From positions 62,001 through 126,000 of the forward strand of contig NZ_BDCM01000013.1 in the NCBI RefSeq assembly GCF_001613505.1: a stretch of 64,000 bases of DNA, given 5' to 3'. The notes under the pieces are model-generated. The model saw only the letters and a list, made by a program, of their open reading frames with translations, was not told the origin of the DNA and did not search any database. The DNA comes from Nocardia mikamii NBRC 108933. GTDB taxonomy: Bacteria > Actinomycetota > Actinomycetes > Mycobacteriales > Mycobacteriaceae. The first letter of the stretch is position 1. Every line of letters starts with the position of its first letter. Below, one piece after another: positions 16,879-25,505 of this stretch. The position numbers and the translations under genes are program-made.

Positions 16879-19293
16879 ATGGCAATCACCTCTGCGAACG
16901 ACGCCGCGCGCAGATCCCCAGAAACGGGTGAAACGGCGGCGATGACGCACCGGCAGATCATGGAGGCCCTCTCCGGCCTGCTGCTGGGCATGTTCGTCGC
17001 GATCATCTCCTCCACGATCGTGACCAATGCGCTGCCGAAGATCATCGGCACGCTGGGCGGCGGGCAGTCCGCCTACACCTGGGTCGTCACCGCCTCCCTG
17101 CTCGCGATGACGGCCACCACCCCGCTGTGGGGCAAACTCGCCGACCTGTTCAGCAAGAAGGCACTCGTCCAGATCGCCCTGCTGATCTACGTGGCCGGTT
17201 CGGTGGTCGCGGGCCTGTCACAGAATCCGGGCATGCTGATCGCCTGCCGCGCGGTGCAGGGCATCGGCGCGGGCGGTCTGTCCGCTCTGGCCCAGATCGT
17301 GATGGCCGCGATGATCTCGCCGCGCGAACGCGGCCGCTACAGCGGCTACCTGGGCGCGGTGTTCGCGGTGGCGACCGTCGGCGGCCCGCTGCTCGGCGGT
17401 GTCATCACCGACACCAGCTGGCTGGGCTGGCGCTGGTGTTTCTACGTCGGTGTGCCCTTCGCGGTGGTCGCGCTGATCGTGCTGCAGCGCACGCTGCGTC
17501 TGCCCGTCACCAGGCGCGAGGTGAAGGTCGACTGGCTGGGCGCCTTCCTGGTCACCGCGGCGGTGTGCCTGCTGCTGGTGTGGGTCACCTTCGCCGGCGA
17601 CAAGTACGCGTGGGCCTCGTGGCAGACCCTGGTCATGGTGCTCGGCGCCGTCGCACTGGCCGTGCTGTTCGTCTTCGCCGAACTGCGGGCCGCCGAGCCG
17701 ATCGTTCCGATGCACCTGTTCGCCAACCGCACCATCAGCCTCGCCTCGGCCGCCTCGCTGTTCATCGGCGTCGCGATGTTCGCCGGCACCGTGTTCTTCA
17801 GCCAGTACTTCCAGCTGGCGCGCGGCGAATCGCCCACGATGTCGGGCATCATGACCATCCCGATGATCGGCGGCCTGTTCATCTCGTCCACGGTGTCGGG
17901 TCAGATCATCACCCGCACCGGCCGGTGGAAGGCGTGGCTGGTCACCGGCGGCTTCCTGGTGACCGCCGGCCTGGGCCTGCTCGGCACCATCCGTTACGAC
18001 ACCAACTACTGGCTGGTGGCGATCTACATGGCGATGATGGGCCTGGGCATCGGTATGACGATGCAGAACCTGGTGCTGTGCACCCAGAATCAGGTGGCGC
18101 CGCACGAACTGGGCGCGGCCAGCTCGCTGGTCACGTTCTTCCGCAGCCTCGGCGGCGCGATCGGCGTCTCGGCGCTCGGCGCGGTGATGGCCGAACGGGT
18201 GAAGGACTACATCAGCGACGGGCTGAGCCACCTGAATCCGGCCGCGGCGCAGGCCATGGGCGGCGGCAGCCAGATCCCGGACATCTCCGCACTGCCCGGC
18301 CCGGTTCGCACGGTCGTCGAGGACGGCTACGGTCACGGCATCGCCGATGTGTTCCTCATCGCGGCGCCCATCGCGCTGGTCGCCTTCCTGCTGACCCTGT
18401 TCATCAAGGAGGTCGCGCTGCGGACCACCGGCGCGCTGGCTCAGGCCGCCGAATCCGGACCGGAACCGGTGCTCTCGGCCCAGATCATGGCCGAGGATGC
18501 CTCGGGCCTGGTGCCGGAGGAGTTCGTGAGCACCGGAATCACGATCCACGGCCGCGTCCAGGCCGGGGACGGCTCACCGGTGACGCGCACCGCGCTCACC
18601 CTGATCTCCCCCACCGGCCGTCAGATCGGCCGTGCCATCGCCCGCGGCGACGGGCACTACACGCTCGACGCACCGGAGCCCGGTTCCTATGTGCTGATCG
18701 CCTCGGCCGACGGATTCCAGCCACAGGCCACGCCGATCACCGTGGGTGCGCGACCGCTCGAACACGATGTGCGCCTGAGCGGTATGAGCGGATTGGCCGG
18801 CACCGTGCGAGCGGCCGACGACGGCACACCGGTGCCCGATGCGCTGGTGATCGTCACCGACAGCCGCGGCGACGTCCTGGCCGCGGGCGCGTCCGGCCCC
18901 GAGGGCGACTACGCGCTGACCGAACTGGTTCCCGGACCGGTGACCGTCGCGGTCAACGCCGCCACGTTCCAGCCGGTCGCGTTGCCGGCGGAAGTCGCGG
19001 GCCAGGGCATCACCCAGCTCGACGTGGTGCTCTCGCGGGGCGCCCAGCTACGAGGTGTCGTGCACGGCGCCCACGGTCCGCTGCGCGATGCCCGGGTGAC
19101 CCTCGTCGATGCGGGGGGTGCGGTGATCGACAGCACCACCACCGACGCGGACGGCAGCTACCTGTTCGCCAACCTGGCGGTCGGCGACTACACGGTCGTG
19201 GCGGCCGGTTATCCGGCGACCACCTCCACGCTGACCCTGGCCGCGGGCACCGGTGACGACCACGTGATCGAGTTGGCGCACCCGCGCGACTGA
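16879..19293 (+). CDS. MFS efflux transporter (DHA2) fused to three carboxypeptidase-regulatory-like beta-domains
   Basis: Drug exporter of 804 residues. Residues about 25-515 form a 14-helix DHA2 transporter: IISSTIVTNALPKIIGTLGG in helix 1, GKLADLFSKK (motif A), and AAVCLLLVWVTFAG in the central helices. After the last helix and a 30-residue linker come three tandem beta-sandwich repeats (about 553-640, 640-722, 722-804). Each has the CarboxypepD_reg pattern G-V-x-G-x-P-V-x-A-V-x-L followed by G-x-Y-x-L/F and P-G-x-Y-x-V. ATG at 16879 follows GGAAAGAGA. With an even number of helices both ends should be cytoplasmic, so the added domains face inward, which is odd for this fold. Confidence 0.88.
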   Translation: MAITSANDAARRSPETGETAAMTHRQIMEALSGLLLGMFVAIISSTIVTNALPKIIGTLGGGQSAYTWVVTASLLAMTATTPLWGKLADLFSKKALVQIALLIYVAGSVVAGLSQNPGMLIACRAVQGIGAGGLSALAQIVMAAMISPRERGRYSGYLGAVFAVATVGGPLLGGVITDTSWLGWRWCFYVGVPFAVVALIVLQRTLRLPVTRREVKVDWLGAFLVTAAVCLLLVWVTFAGDKYAWASWQTLVMVLGAVALAVLFVFAELRAAEPIVPMHLFANRTISLASAASLFIGVAMFAGTVFFSQYFQLARGESPTMSGIMTIPMIGGLFISSTVSGQIITRTGRWKAWLVTGGFLVTAGLGLLGTIRYDTNYWLVAIYMAMMGLGIGMTMQNLVLCTQNQVAPHELGAASSLVTFFRSLGGAIGVSALGAVMAERVKDYISDGLSHLNPAAAQAMGGGSQIPDISALPGPVRTVVEDGYGHGIADVFLIAAPIALVAFLLTLFIKEVALRTTGALAQAAESGPEPVLSAQIMAEDASGLVPEEFVSTGITIHGRVQAGDGSPVTRTALTLISPTGRQIGRAIARGDGHYTLDAPEPGSYVLIASADGFQPQATPITVGARPLEHDVRLSGMSGLAGTVRAADDGTPVPDALVIVTDSRGDVLAAGASGPEGDYALTELVPGPVTVAVNAATFQPVALPAEVAGQGITQLDVVLSRGAQLRGVVHGAHGPLRDARVTLVDAGGAVIDSTTTDADGSYLFANLAVGDYTVVAAGYPATTSTLTLAAGTGDDHVIELAHPRD

Positions 19294-19301
19294 TCGCCCC
19301 C

Positions 19302-19339
19302 GCTGTGGGCGCCGGATTCGACAATCCGGCGCCCACAGC
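19302..19339. terminator. Strong bidirectional terminator
   Basis: A perfect 17-pair stem: GCTGTGGGCGCCGGATT (19302-19318) pairs with AATCCGGCGCCCACAGC (19323-19339) around a CGAC loop. It lies between the efflux pump (plus, stop at 19293) and tsnR (minus, stop at 19424), and can end both transcripts. Confidence 0.85.
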
Positions 19340-19423
19340 CATATTCGAGGCACGACGTGCGGAGCCGGTGGAACGGTTCCGCGCCGGTGCGGGTGATCGG
19401 CGACTCGGTGACCGCCGAACCCG

Positions 19424-20350
19424 TCAGCGGTGGCGGACCCGGGCGTCGGCGTAGAGGCAGATCGCGGCGGCGGCGGCCAGGTTCAGGCTTTCCGCTCGGC
19501 CGTGGATGGGGATGCGGATGCGATGGTCGGCACGAGCGGCGACGGCGGGATCCAAACCGTGCGCCTCGTTGCCGAAAAGCCATGCGGTGCCGCCGGATTC
19601 GCCTGCGGTACGCAGCAGGTCGTCGGCGTCGTCGAGATCGACCTCACCCCGCGCGGTCGTCGCGAGTACGGTGATGTCGTTGTCGCGCAGCGCGTTCAGT
19701 ACGGCATCGATATCGCGGTCGCGCGCGATCGGCACGTGGAACAGGCTGCCGGCGCAGGCACGCACACATTTGCCGTTGTGCGGATCCACCGAATCACCCG
19801 CCAGCACCACACCATCGGCACCGACCGCGTCTGCCACGCGAATCAGGGTTCCGGCATTTCCGGGGTCGGCGATCTCGACCGGAACGGCGAGCAAGCGGGA
19901 AGCCGAGGCAACCTTTCCGGAAACAGGCCCGGACTCCGCGGCCGCCGCCGCACCCGGCACCTCTCCGCGCGGCGAAACAACCTGTGCCAGTGGCCGATCG
20001 ACGAGGCGGCAGACCGCGACCAATCCGGGCGGGGTGACCGTCTCACCCAAGTGTTCGGCGGCGCGCTCGCTCACCAGCGTGGTGCGGACCCCGAGCGCGG
20101 CGGCCGTGGCCACCAGTTCGTGTTCGCGTTCGGCGGCGCGATTCGAGTAGAACAGCTCCTCGACCCGCTCGGTATCCAGGGCCGCGGCCACGGAATTGGC
20201 GCCTTCGGCCAGGAACAGGCCGGTTTTGCGGCGCGATGCGGAGCGGTGCAGTTTGACAGCGGAAACGACCCGCGGATTGCGTTCCGACAGTTCCGGATTC
20301 GTCCGGTCGCCGGATCCGCGCTCCGCGGGTCGTTTCGACGTGTTGGTCAA
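19424..20350 (-). CDS. tsnR: RNA 2'-O-methyltransferase, SpoU/TrmH family (TsnR-like)
   Basis: S-adenosylmethionine-dependent rRNA/tRNA ribose methyltransferase, 308 residues if the TTG at 20350 is used. Motif 1 is PVEIADPGNAGTLIRVADA, motif 2 LFGNEAHGLD, motif 3 RIPIHGRAESLNLAAAAAICLY, all conserved in SPOUT enzymes. N-terminal RNA-binding substrate domain begins near NPRVVSAVKLHR. A low-complexity stretch (GEVPGAAAAAESGPVSGKVA) before motif 1 is extra relative to the shorter mycobacterial protein. No ATG or GTG exists between the end of rplT and the first conserved residues, hence the TTG choice. It follows rplT closely, as in M. tuberculosis. Confidence 0.85.
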   Translation of the reverse strand: MTNTSKRPAERGSGDRTNPELSERNPRVVSAVKLHRSASRRKTGLFLAEGANSVAAALDTERVEELFYSNRAAEREHELVATAAALGVRTTLVSERAAEHLGETVTPPGLVAVCRLVDRPLAQVVSPRGEVPGAAAAAESGPVSGKVASASRLLAVPVEIADPGNAGTLIRVADAVGADGVVLAGDSVDPHNGKCVRACAGSLFHVPIARDRDIDAVLNALRDNDITVLATTARGEVDLDDADDLLRTAGESGGTAWLFGNEAHGLDPAVAARADHRIRIPIHGRAESLNLAAAAAICLYADARVRHR

Positions 20351-20361
20351 CTGGTCGCGAC

Positions 20362-20742
20362 TCAGGCGGCCGGGGCGTTGACATCCTCCGGCAGGGCGGC
20401 CTTGGCCACCGCCACCAGGCCGGCGAACGCCTCGGCGTCGGAGACGGCGAGCTCGGCGAGGATCTTGCGGTCGACCTCGACGCCCGCGGCCTTCAGGCCC
20501 TGGATGAAGCGGTTGTAGGTGATGTCGTTGAGCCGAGCCGCGGCGTTGATGCGCGCGATCCACAGCTTGCGGAAGTCACCCTTGCGCGCCCGGCGGTCCC
20601 GGTAGGCGTAGGTGAGCGAGTGCAGCTGCTGTTCCTTGGCCTTGCGGTACAGCCGCGAGCGCTGCCCGCGGTAGCCCTTGGAGGCCTCGAGCACGGAACG
20701 GCGCTTCTTCTGAGCGTTGACGGCCCTTTTGACGCGTGCCAC
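20362..20742 (-). CDS. rplT: 50S ribosomal protein L20
   Basis: Large-subunit assembly protein that binds 23S rRNA; 126 residues, as expected. The N-terminus MARVKRAVNAQKKRRSVLEA and the segment KGYRGQRSRLYRKAKEQ are diagnostic, and KLWIARINAAARL begins the globular part. The tail beyond about 115 is Ala-rich. It lies 73 bases after rpmI in the infC-rpmI-rplT operon. In other bacteria L20 represses this operon by binding its leader; whether that holds here is not known. Confidence 0.98.
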   Translation of the reverse strand: MARVKRAVNAQKKRRSVLEASKGYRGQRSRLYRKAKEQQLHSLTYAYRDRRARKGDFRKLWIARINAAARLNDITYNRFIQGLKAAGVEVDRKILAELAVSDAEAFAGLVAVAKAALPEDVNAPAA

Positions 20743-20815
20743 TGGTCAGTCCTTGTTCGATCGAGGGGCGCGGCGGCGCCCACAGGTTGGGAGAGGGAAC
20801 GGTGCGCGAGCGCGC

Positions 20816-21010
20816 TCAGATACCGAGCAGCTTCTTCACGCGACGGACGTCAGCGGGCGCGACGACCTCCGTGCCGTCCAGACGACGAGTCCGGCGGCTG
20901 GACTTGTGCTCGAGCAGGTGGCGACGGTTCGCCTGCTGGCGCAGCAGCTTGCCGCGACCGGACACCTTGAATCGCTTCGAGGTGCCGCTGTGGCTCTTCA
21001 TCTTCGGCAT
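20816..21010 (-). CDS. rpmI: 50S ribosomal protein L35
   Basis: Small basic ribosomal protein, 64 residues. MPKMKSHSGTSKRFKVSGRGK at the N-terminus and NRRHLLEHKSSRRTRRL are typical of L35. It is the middle gene of infC-rpmI-rplT, 66 bases downstream of infC. Confidence 0.98.
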   Translation of the reverse strand: MPKMKSHSGTSKRFKVSGRGKLLRQQANRRHLLEHKSSRRTRRLDGTEVVAPADVRRVKKLLGI

Positions 21011-21076
21011 GGATTCCTCAATCTTGTCTCGTTCCGGCGGTATCGCGTCGTGCGATACCGCCGGTGCTGTATCGGT

Positions 21077-21730
<654 letters not shown>

Positions 21731-21734
21731 GGGG

Positions 21735-21740
21735 CCTCCT
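21735..21740 (-). promoter_or_regulatory. Ribosome binding site that sets the infC AUC start
   Basis: A perfect AGGAGG on the minus strand, followed by CCCC and then ATC AGC ACT. No ATG, GTG or TTG stands at usable spacing, so this site is the main evidence for initiation at ATC (21728-21730). Confidence 0.7.
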
Positions 21741-21802
21741 AGGTCAAGCGGTGTCATCCAACGACCGCGAGCAACAACTGCAACCCCATACCCAACACGA
21801 AA

Positions 21803-21833
21803 GCCCCGTTGCGGTATTTCACCGCCACGGGGC
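21803..21833 (-). terminator. Attenuator-like hairpin in the infC leader
   Basis: On the minus strand GCCCCGT plus GCGGT pair with ACCGC plus ACGGGGC, giving a 12-pair stem with one mismatch and a five-base GAAAT loop. It is followed by TTTCGTGTT, a weak U-rich run. The hairpin ends 73 bases before the infC start codon. This is the shape of a transcription attenuator for the infC-rpmI-rplT operon, as known from other phyla; function here is inferred. Confidence 0.5.
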
Positions 21834-22133
21834 CCGAATGTCGACCGGTCGCCGCGGGCGTCCACCAACAGGACTGCCACCTCGACCTCGCCACGGACGG
21901 ATCCGAACGAGAACCCGCCGCATACGGCGGGTGACCGGACCATCGAACCTGGCACGCAGGCCGGCCGATGGTGGGAGTCGGGCTCCACTTACAGCCCCGA
22001 ACCGGTGCACTGGATCGGTTCCAGCACAGGACCGGGGCGGTCGTCGCCGACCACTTTAACACCGCAGGCGCCCCTACTCCCAATCGGCCGCCCCCGCAAC
22101 CCGTCGACGCGAACTCGATGACATGCTACGGAT

Positions 22134-22508
22134 ATGAGCGAGCATGCCGGCGACCCGTCGGCCCTGAGTGAGTCCGCGGATCAGGAAACGGTGCGGGAGC
22201 TGGCCGACATCCCCGCCGTCGAGGTGATCAGCCGGGCCGCGGTGATGCTGATGAGCTCGGCCGCCGAGAAGCTCGGCCTCGCCGACGAGGATCCCGACTC
22301 CAGCCCTCGCCGCGATCTGGACGAGGCCCGCCGTGTGATCACCGCCCTCGCCGGCCTGGTGACGGCGTCGGTCGAATATCTGGGCCCGCACGCCGGACCC
22401 ATCCGCGAGGGTCTGCAGTCGCTGCAGCGCGCGTTCCGGGAGTCGTCGGCGCATCCGGATGCGCCGGGTGCGGGACCGGGCGAGAAGTACACCGGTCCGG
22501 TCTACTGA
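22134..22508 (+). CDS. DUF1844-family protein
   Basis: Small helical cytoplasmic protein of 124 residues, matching the DUF1844 family that is found beside infC in actinobacteria. The core is EVISRAAVMLMSSAAEKLGL then a DLDEARRVITALAGLVTASVEYLG helix pair (about 30-85); the C-terminus is disordered and ends GEKYTGPVY. Function unknown in the literature I recall. It is divergent from infC, sharing a 400-base region. It is followed by a hairpin and a convergent TetR gene. Confidence 0.85.
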   Translation: MSEHAGDPSALSESADQETVRELADIPAVEVISRAAVMLMSSAAEKLGLADEDPDSSPRRDLDEARRVITALAGLVTASVEYLGPHAGPIREGLQSLQRAFRESSAHPDAPGAGPGEKYTGPVY

Positions 22509-22533
22509 GCCGAGCTCCTGTTCGGCGAAGTCG

Positions 22534-22559
22534 TCCCGCGGCGTCCCGGGCGCGGGGCA
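22534..22559. terminator. Possible hairpin terminator between convergent genes
   Basis: GTCCCGCG (22534-22541) can pair with CGCGGGGC (22552-22559), one pair being U-G, around a ten-base loop. It lies between the DUF1844 gene and the end of the TetR gene. Confidence 0.4.
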
Positions 22560-22569
22560 ACGGCGGGAT

Positions 22570-23184
22570 TCACCGCACGGCGATCCCCGAGAGCAGGGTG
22601 GCGACGACGGCCTCGACCGGGGGCGGCACGAACGGGCGCGGCGTTCCGGACAGCAACGACGACAGCACCGCGTCGTGACAGATACCGATCAGGACCGCGG
22701 CGGCCGCATCGACGTCCGCATCCGCCGCCACTCGGCCCAGATCGCGTTCGGCGCGCAGATAGTCGACCAGCTGTTCGCGCCACATCCGTTGCCGGCCTTC
22801 CATTTCGGCGAATCTGGCCAGGACCGCGGGCTGGGTGATCAGGCCCGCGAACACGGGCAGTACCGCCTGATGCAGCGCCAGCCCCTGGCGCAGGCACACC
22901 GCCAGATTCTGCGCGAGCTCGCCGGTGCCCGCGGCGGGTAGCGGCGGGAAACGTCGATCCACCGATTCGACATGGGACCGCAGCGCCGCGGCGAGCAGTT
23001 CCTCCTTGTCGGCGAAATGGTTGTAGAGCACCCCGTCGGACACCCCGGCGGCCCGGGCGATGGCGCGCACGGTGAGCCCGGCGGCGCCCTGTTCGGCGAA
23101 CAACTTCTCGGCCGTGGCGATCAGATGGGCACGCAGATCGCGGTCGTCGCGGTTGTGCAGTGCCGCCGCCCGTCGGGGTGACAT
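22570..23184 (-). CDS. TetR/AcrR-family transcriptional regulator
   Basis: Repressor of 204 residues. The helix-turn-helix (about 18-64) reads LIATAEKLFAEQGAAGLTVRAIARAAGVSDGVLYNHFADKEELL, a strong TetR_N match. The C-terminal helical domain is typical of ligand-binding TetR proteins. It starts five bases after the stop codon of a methyltransferase gene, so the two are co-transcribed. A double overlapping dyad just upstream of the methyltransferase is the probable operator, making this an autoregulated pair. Confidence 0.92.
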   Translation of the reverse strand: MSPRRAAALHNRDDRDLRAHLIATAEKLFAEQGAAGLTVRAIARAAGVSDGVLYNHFADKEELLAAALRSHVESVDRRFPPLPAAGTGELAQNLAVCLRQGLALHQAVLPVFAGLITQPAVLARFAEMEGRQRMWREQLVDYLRAERDLGRVAADADVDAAAAVLIGICHDAVLSSLLSGTPRPFVPPPVEAVVATLLSGIAVR

Positions 23185-23189
23185 GCGAC

Positions 23190-24047
23190 CTACGGTAGTG
23201 CGACGGTGGCGGTGACGAGGCGAGAGGCCGCCCGCAACCGAACCGGGCCGTCACCGGCGAACGGCGCGAGCGCGGCGGCGACGGCAGCCCGGACCTCGGT
23301 ATCGGTGCCGAAATCGTTGCGCAGCCGGTGATATCGCACCGGCCCCCAGCCCACGACGAATTCGGTGGCATCGTCGACATCCGTGCCCCAGATGCTGTCG
23401 GTGACGACGAGTTCGTTTCCGATACCGGCGAATCCGGCCGCTTCGTTTCCGATACCGGCGAATCCGGCCGCGCCGAGCAGGTCGGCGGTGGCCGCCGGAT
23501 CGGCGAAGGCACTGAAGCCGTGTCCCACCTCGAAACCGGGCAGATGCGCTGCGGCGGCGGCGAAGACACCGGCGATCTCGGAGTCCGCCATGGCCGGGAC
23601 CGCCACCGCCAGCCGCCCGCCGGGGCCCAGCGCGCGGGCGATGTTGGTGAACGCCGCCACCGGATCGGCGAAGAACATGATGCCGAACCGGCTCGTCGCC
23701 ACATCGTAGGAGCCGGGCACGAAGCCGAACACCTGCGCATCGCCCTGCTCGAACGAAACATTGTGCACGCCTTCGGCTTCGGCGAGCAGGCGCGCCCGCG
23801 CGAGCATCGGCGCGGAGAGGTCGACCCCGGTCGCCGAGGCGGCCCTCCGCGCCGCCGCCCGCGTCAATTGGCCGTTGCCGCAACCGATGTCGAGGACGCG
23901 GTCTCCCGGACCGACCTGCGCCGCGGCCAGCAGCGGCTCGTTGATCCCGGAGTTCACGGCGTCGTAGCGATCGGCGTGGCCGGCCCAGTGTTCGCCCTCG
24001 TATCCGTTCCATGCCTCGGACTGCGCGGTGTTGACGATATGGGTCAT
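23190..24047 (-). CDS. Class I SAM-dependent methyltransferase with tandem 10-residue duplication
   Basis: Small-molecule methyltransferase of 285 residues. SAM motif I is VLDIGCGNG (about 50-58), the acidic residue after strand 2 is in GVDLSAPML, and motif post-I to II contain FEQGDAQVF and FGIMFFADP. The first gene of an operon with a TetR repressor. ATG at 24047 is preceded by GGAG at six bases; a GTG one codon earlier is also possible. Within the C-terminal half the ten residues AAGFAGIGNE are repeated back to back because of an exact 30-base duplication (23412-23471). Substrate unknown; the repressor suggests an inducible role. Confidence 0.88.
   Translation of the reverse strand: MTHIVNTAQSEAWNGYEGEHWAGHADRYDAVNSGINEPLLAAAQVGPGDRVLDIGCGNGQLTRAAARRAASATGVDLSAPMLARARLLAEAEGVHNVSFEQGDAQVFGFVPGSYDVATSRFGIMFFADPVAAFTNIARALGPGGRLAVAVPAMADSEIAGVFAAAAAHLPGFEVGHGFSAFADPAATADLLGAAGFAGIGNEAAGFAGIGNELVVTDSIWGTDVDDATEFVVGWGPVRYHRLRNDFGTDTEVRAAVAAALAPFAGDGPVRLRAASRLVTATVALP
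23412..23471. repeat. Exact 30-base tandem duplication inside the methyltransferase gene
   Basis: Two identical 30-base units, 23412-23441 and 23442-23471, lie head to tail. The length is a multiple of three so the frame is kept and ten residues are doubled. The perfect identity suggests a recent slippage event or active selection. Confidence 0.9.
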
Positions 24048-24068
24048 CACGGTCTCCTCGCGATTGTT

Positions 24069-24098
24069 ATGAACAAGCGTTCATGAACGTGTGTTCAT
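24069..24098. promoter_or_regulatory. Double overlapping TetR operator
   Basis: Two perfect dyads share their middle: ATGAAC-AAGC-GTTCAT at 24069-24084 and ATGAAC-GTGT-GTTCAT at 24083-24098. The centre therefore reads GTTCATGAAC. The array starts 22 bases upstream of the methyltransferase start codon, where it would overlap the promoter or transcript start. Likely bound by two dimers of the TetR protein encoded in the same operon. Confidence 0.75.
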
Positions 24099-24327
24099 AA
24101 TGGCCGAGGGCATGCCCGGCCGTCAAGATGCCGGCACCTCACGATCTGCGTCGGCGGCACATCGCTCGAGGTGATCGACCGGTTCTGGGTACCGCCGGGG
24201 ACTGATCCGGTGCGGATCAAGCCGCATCTCTCAGCCGTCTCGGCGGATCGGACGCCCGGGAACTTCTCAGCGAATCAGGCGTCTCGGACGAAGCGGGCCG
24301 CCGCGGAACGCGGCACCGCGAATTGGA

Positions 24328-25296
24328 TCAGTTGCCGCGCGGCGTGATTCGCCGAAGCGCCGTATCCGTCTCCTCGGCGAGCACACCCACCAGTTCCGTG
24401 GCCGACGCGATCGAGGTGATCCGGTCGACGGCTTGGCCCGCCCACACCGGAACCGCGGTGAGGTCGTTGCGGGCGACGGCTTCCCGGTACTCGCGCAGGG
24501 CGGCCTCATCGGTGCGCAGTTCGTCGTCGCGCCCGCGCCACCGGTCGATGAAGGTGTTGCGCAGCGTACGGGCGGGATACTTCGCCGGCCACGGTGCGCC
24601 GCGGGCGATGTCGAGGGTCCGGTTCACCTCGGTATCGCCGCCGGTGGCATCCACCAGGGCCTTGCCCAGTTCGACGGGAACCAGGGCCTCGTGGGTCGCC
24701 TGGAAGCGGGTGCCCACCATCGCCCCGGCCGCGCCGAGCGCCAAGGCGGCCGCGATCGCGCGACCGTCGGCGATTCCACCGGCGGCGAGCACCGGCACCG
24801 CGCCTGCCAGATCGACGACCGTCGGCACGAACGAGAGGGTCCCGATGCCCTGGGCGGCGCAGTGCCCGCCGGCGTCGCTCCCTTGCGCCACCAGCACGTC
24901 CGCGCCCGCGTCCAGCGCCCGGCGCGCTTCGTCGGCATCGGTGACCTGGACGATCAACACCGCACCGGCGTCCCGGACGGTCGCGGCCAAGGGCAGAGGA
25001 TCGCCGAAGGACAAGAGGACCGCCGCGGGGTCGAACGACAGCGCATGGTCCAGTACGGTCCGGTCGATCGCCCAGCTCAGGAAGCCGACTCCCCATGGCG
25101 CGGTGGTGTTCTCGCGCACCAGCCGCAGTTCGCGCTCGACCCATTCCCGATCGCCGCGACCGCCACCGACGAGCCCCACACCGCCACCCTCGGACACCGC
25201 GGCGGCCAGCGCACCGCCCGCTTCACCACCCATCGGCGCGGACACGATCGGGTGGCGGACGGAGAGGATTTCGGTGAATGCAGTCGGGATCGCCAT
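24328..25296 (-). CDS. Nitronate monooxygenase / NPD-like FMN oxidoreductase
   Basis: FMN-dependent TIM-barrel enzyme of 322 residues that oxidises alkyl nitronates or reduces related substrates. Characteristic parts are LSVRHPIVSAPMGGEAGG at the N-terminus, VLVAQGSDAGGH (phosphate-binding and catalytic His region), PVLAAGGIADGRAIAAALALGAAGAMVGTRF. The ATG at 25296 is the first with the conserved N-terminus; upstream codons in the same frame do not resemble the family. Cytoplasmic, no signal peptide. Transcribed alone, away from the two unknown genes that follow on the plus strand. Confidence 0.88.
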   Translation of the reverse strand: MAIPTAFTEILSVRHPIVSAPMGGEAGGALAAAVSEGGGVGLVGGGRGDREWVERELRLVRENTTAPWGVGFLSWAIDRTVLDHALSFDPAAVLLSFGDPLPLAATVRDAGAVLIVQVTDADEARRALDAGADVLVAQGSDAGGHCAAQGIGTLSFVPTVVDLAGAVPVLAAGGIADGRAIAAALALGAAGAMVGTRFQATHEALVPVELGKALVDATGGDTEVNRTLDIARGAPWPAKYPARTLRNTFIDRWRGRDDELRTDEAALREYREAVARNDLTAVPVWAGQAVDRITSIASATELVGVLAEETDTALRRITPRGN

Positions 25297-25505
25297 ACCC
25301 CGATCGTCGCAGGTGTGCGCGGCGGACAGGCGGCGGCGTGCGGACCGGTTGGTCGTTATCGCGCTCGAGCACCACCCACTGCTCGCGGTGATTTGCCCCA
25401 ATGCGGGCGTTTTCGCCTTCGCCGCACGGTAGCCGCCTTCTATGATTCGCCGAATGTCTTCATGGGTACGTTCCAGCGGAAGACGTGACGATACCGGGGT
25501 GCAGC

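Noticed and set aside
21731..21988. An 86-residue N-terminal extension of IF-3.
   Set aside because: It contains the leader hairpin sequence, has no ribosome site, and known IF-3 proteins start at the ATC site.
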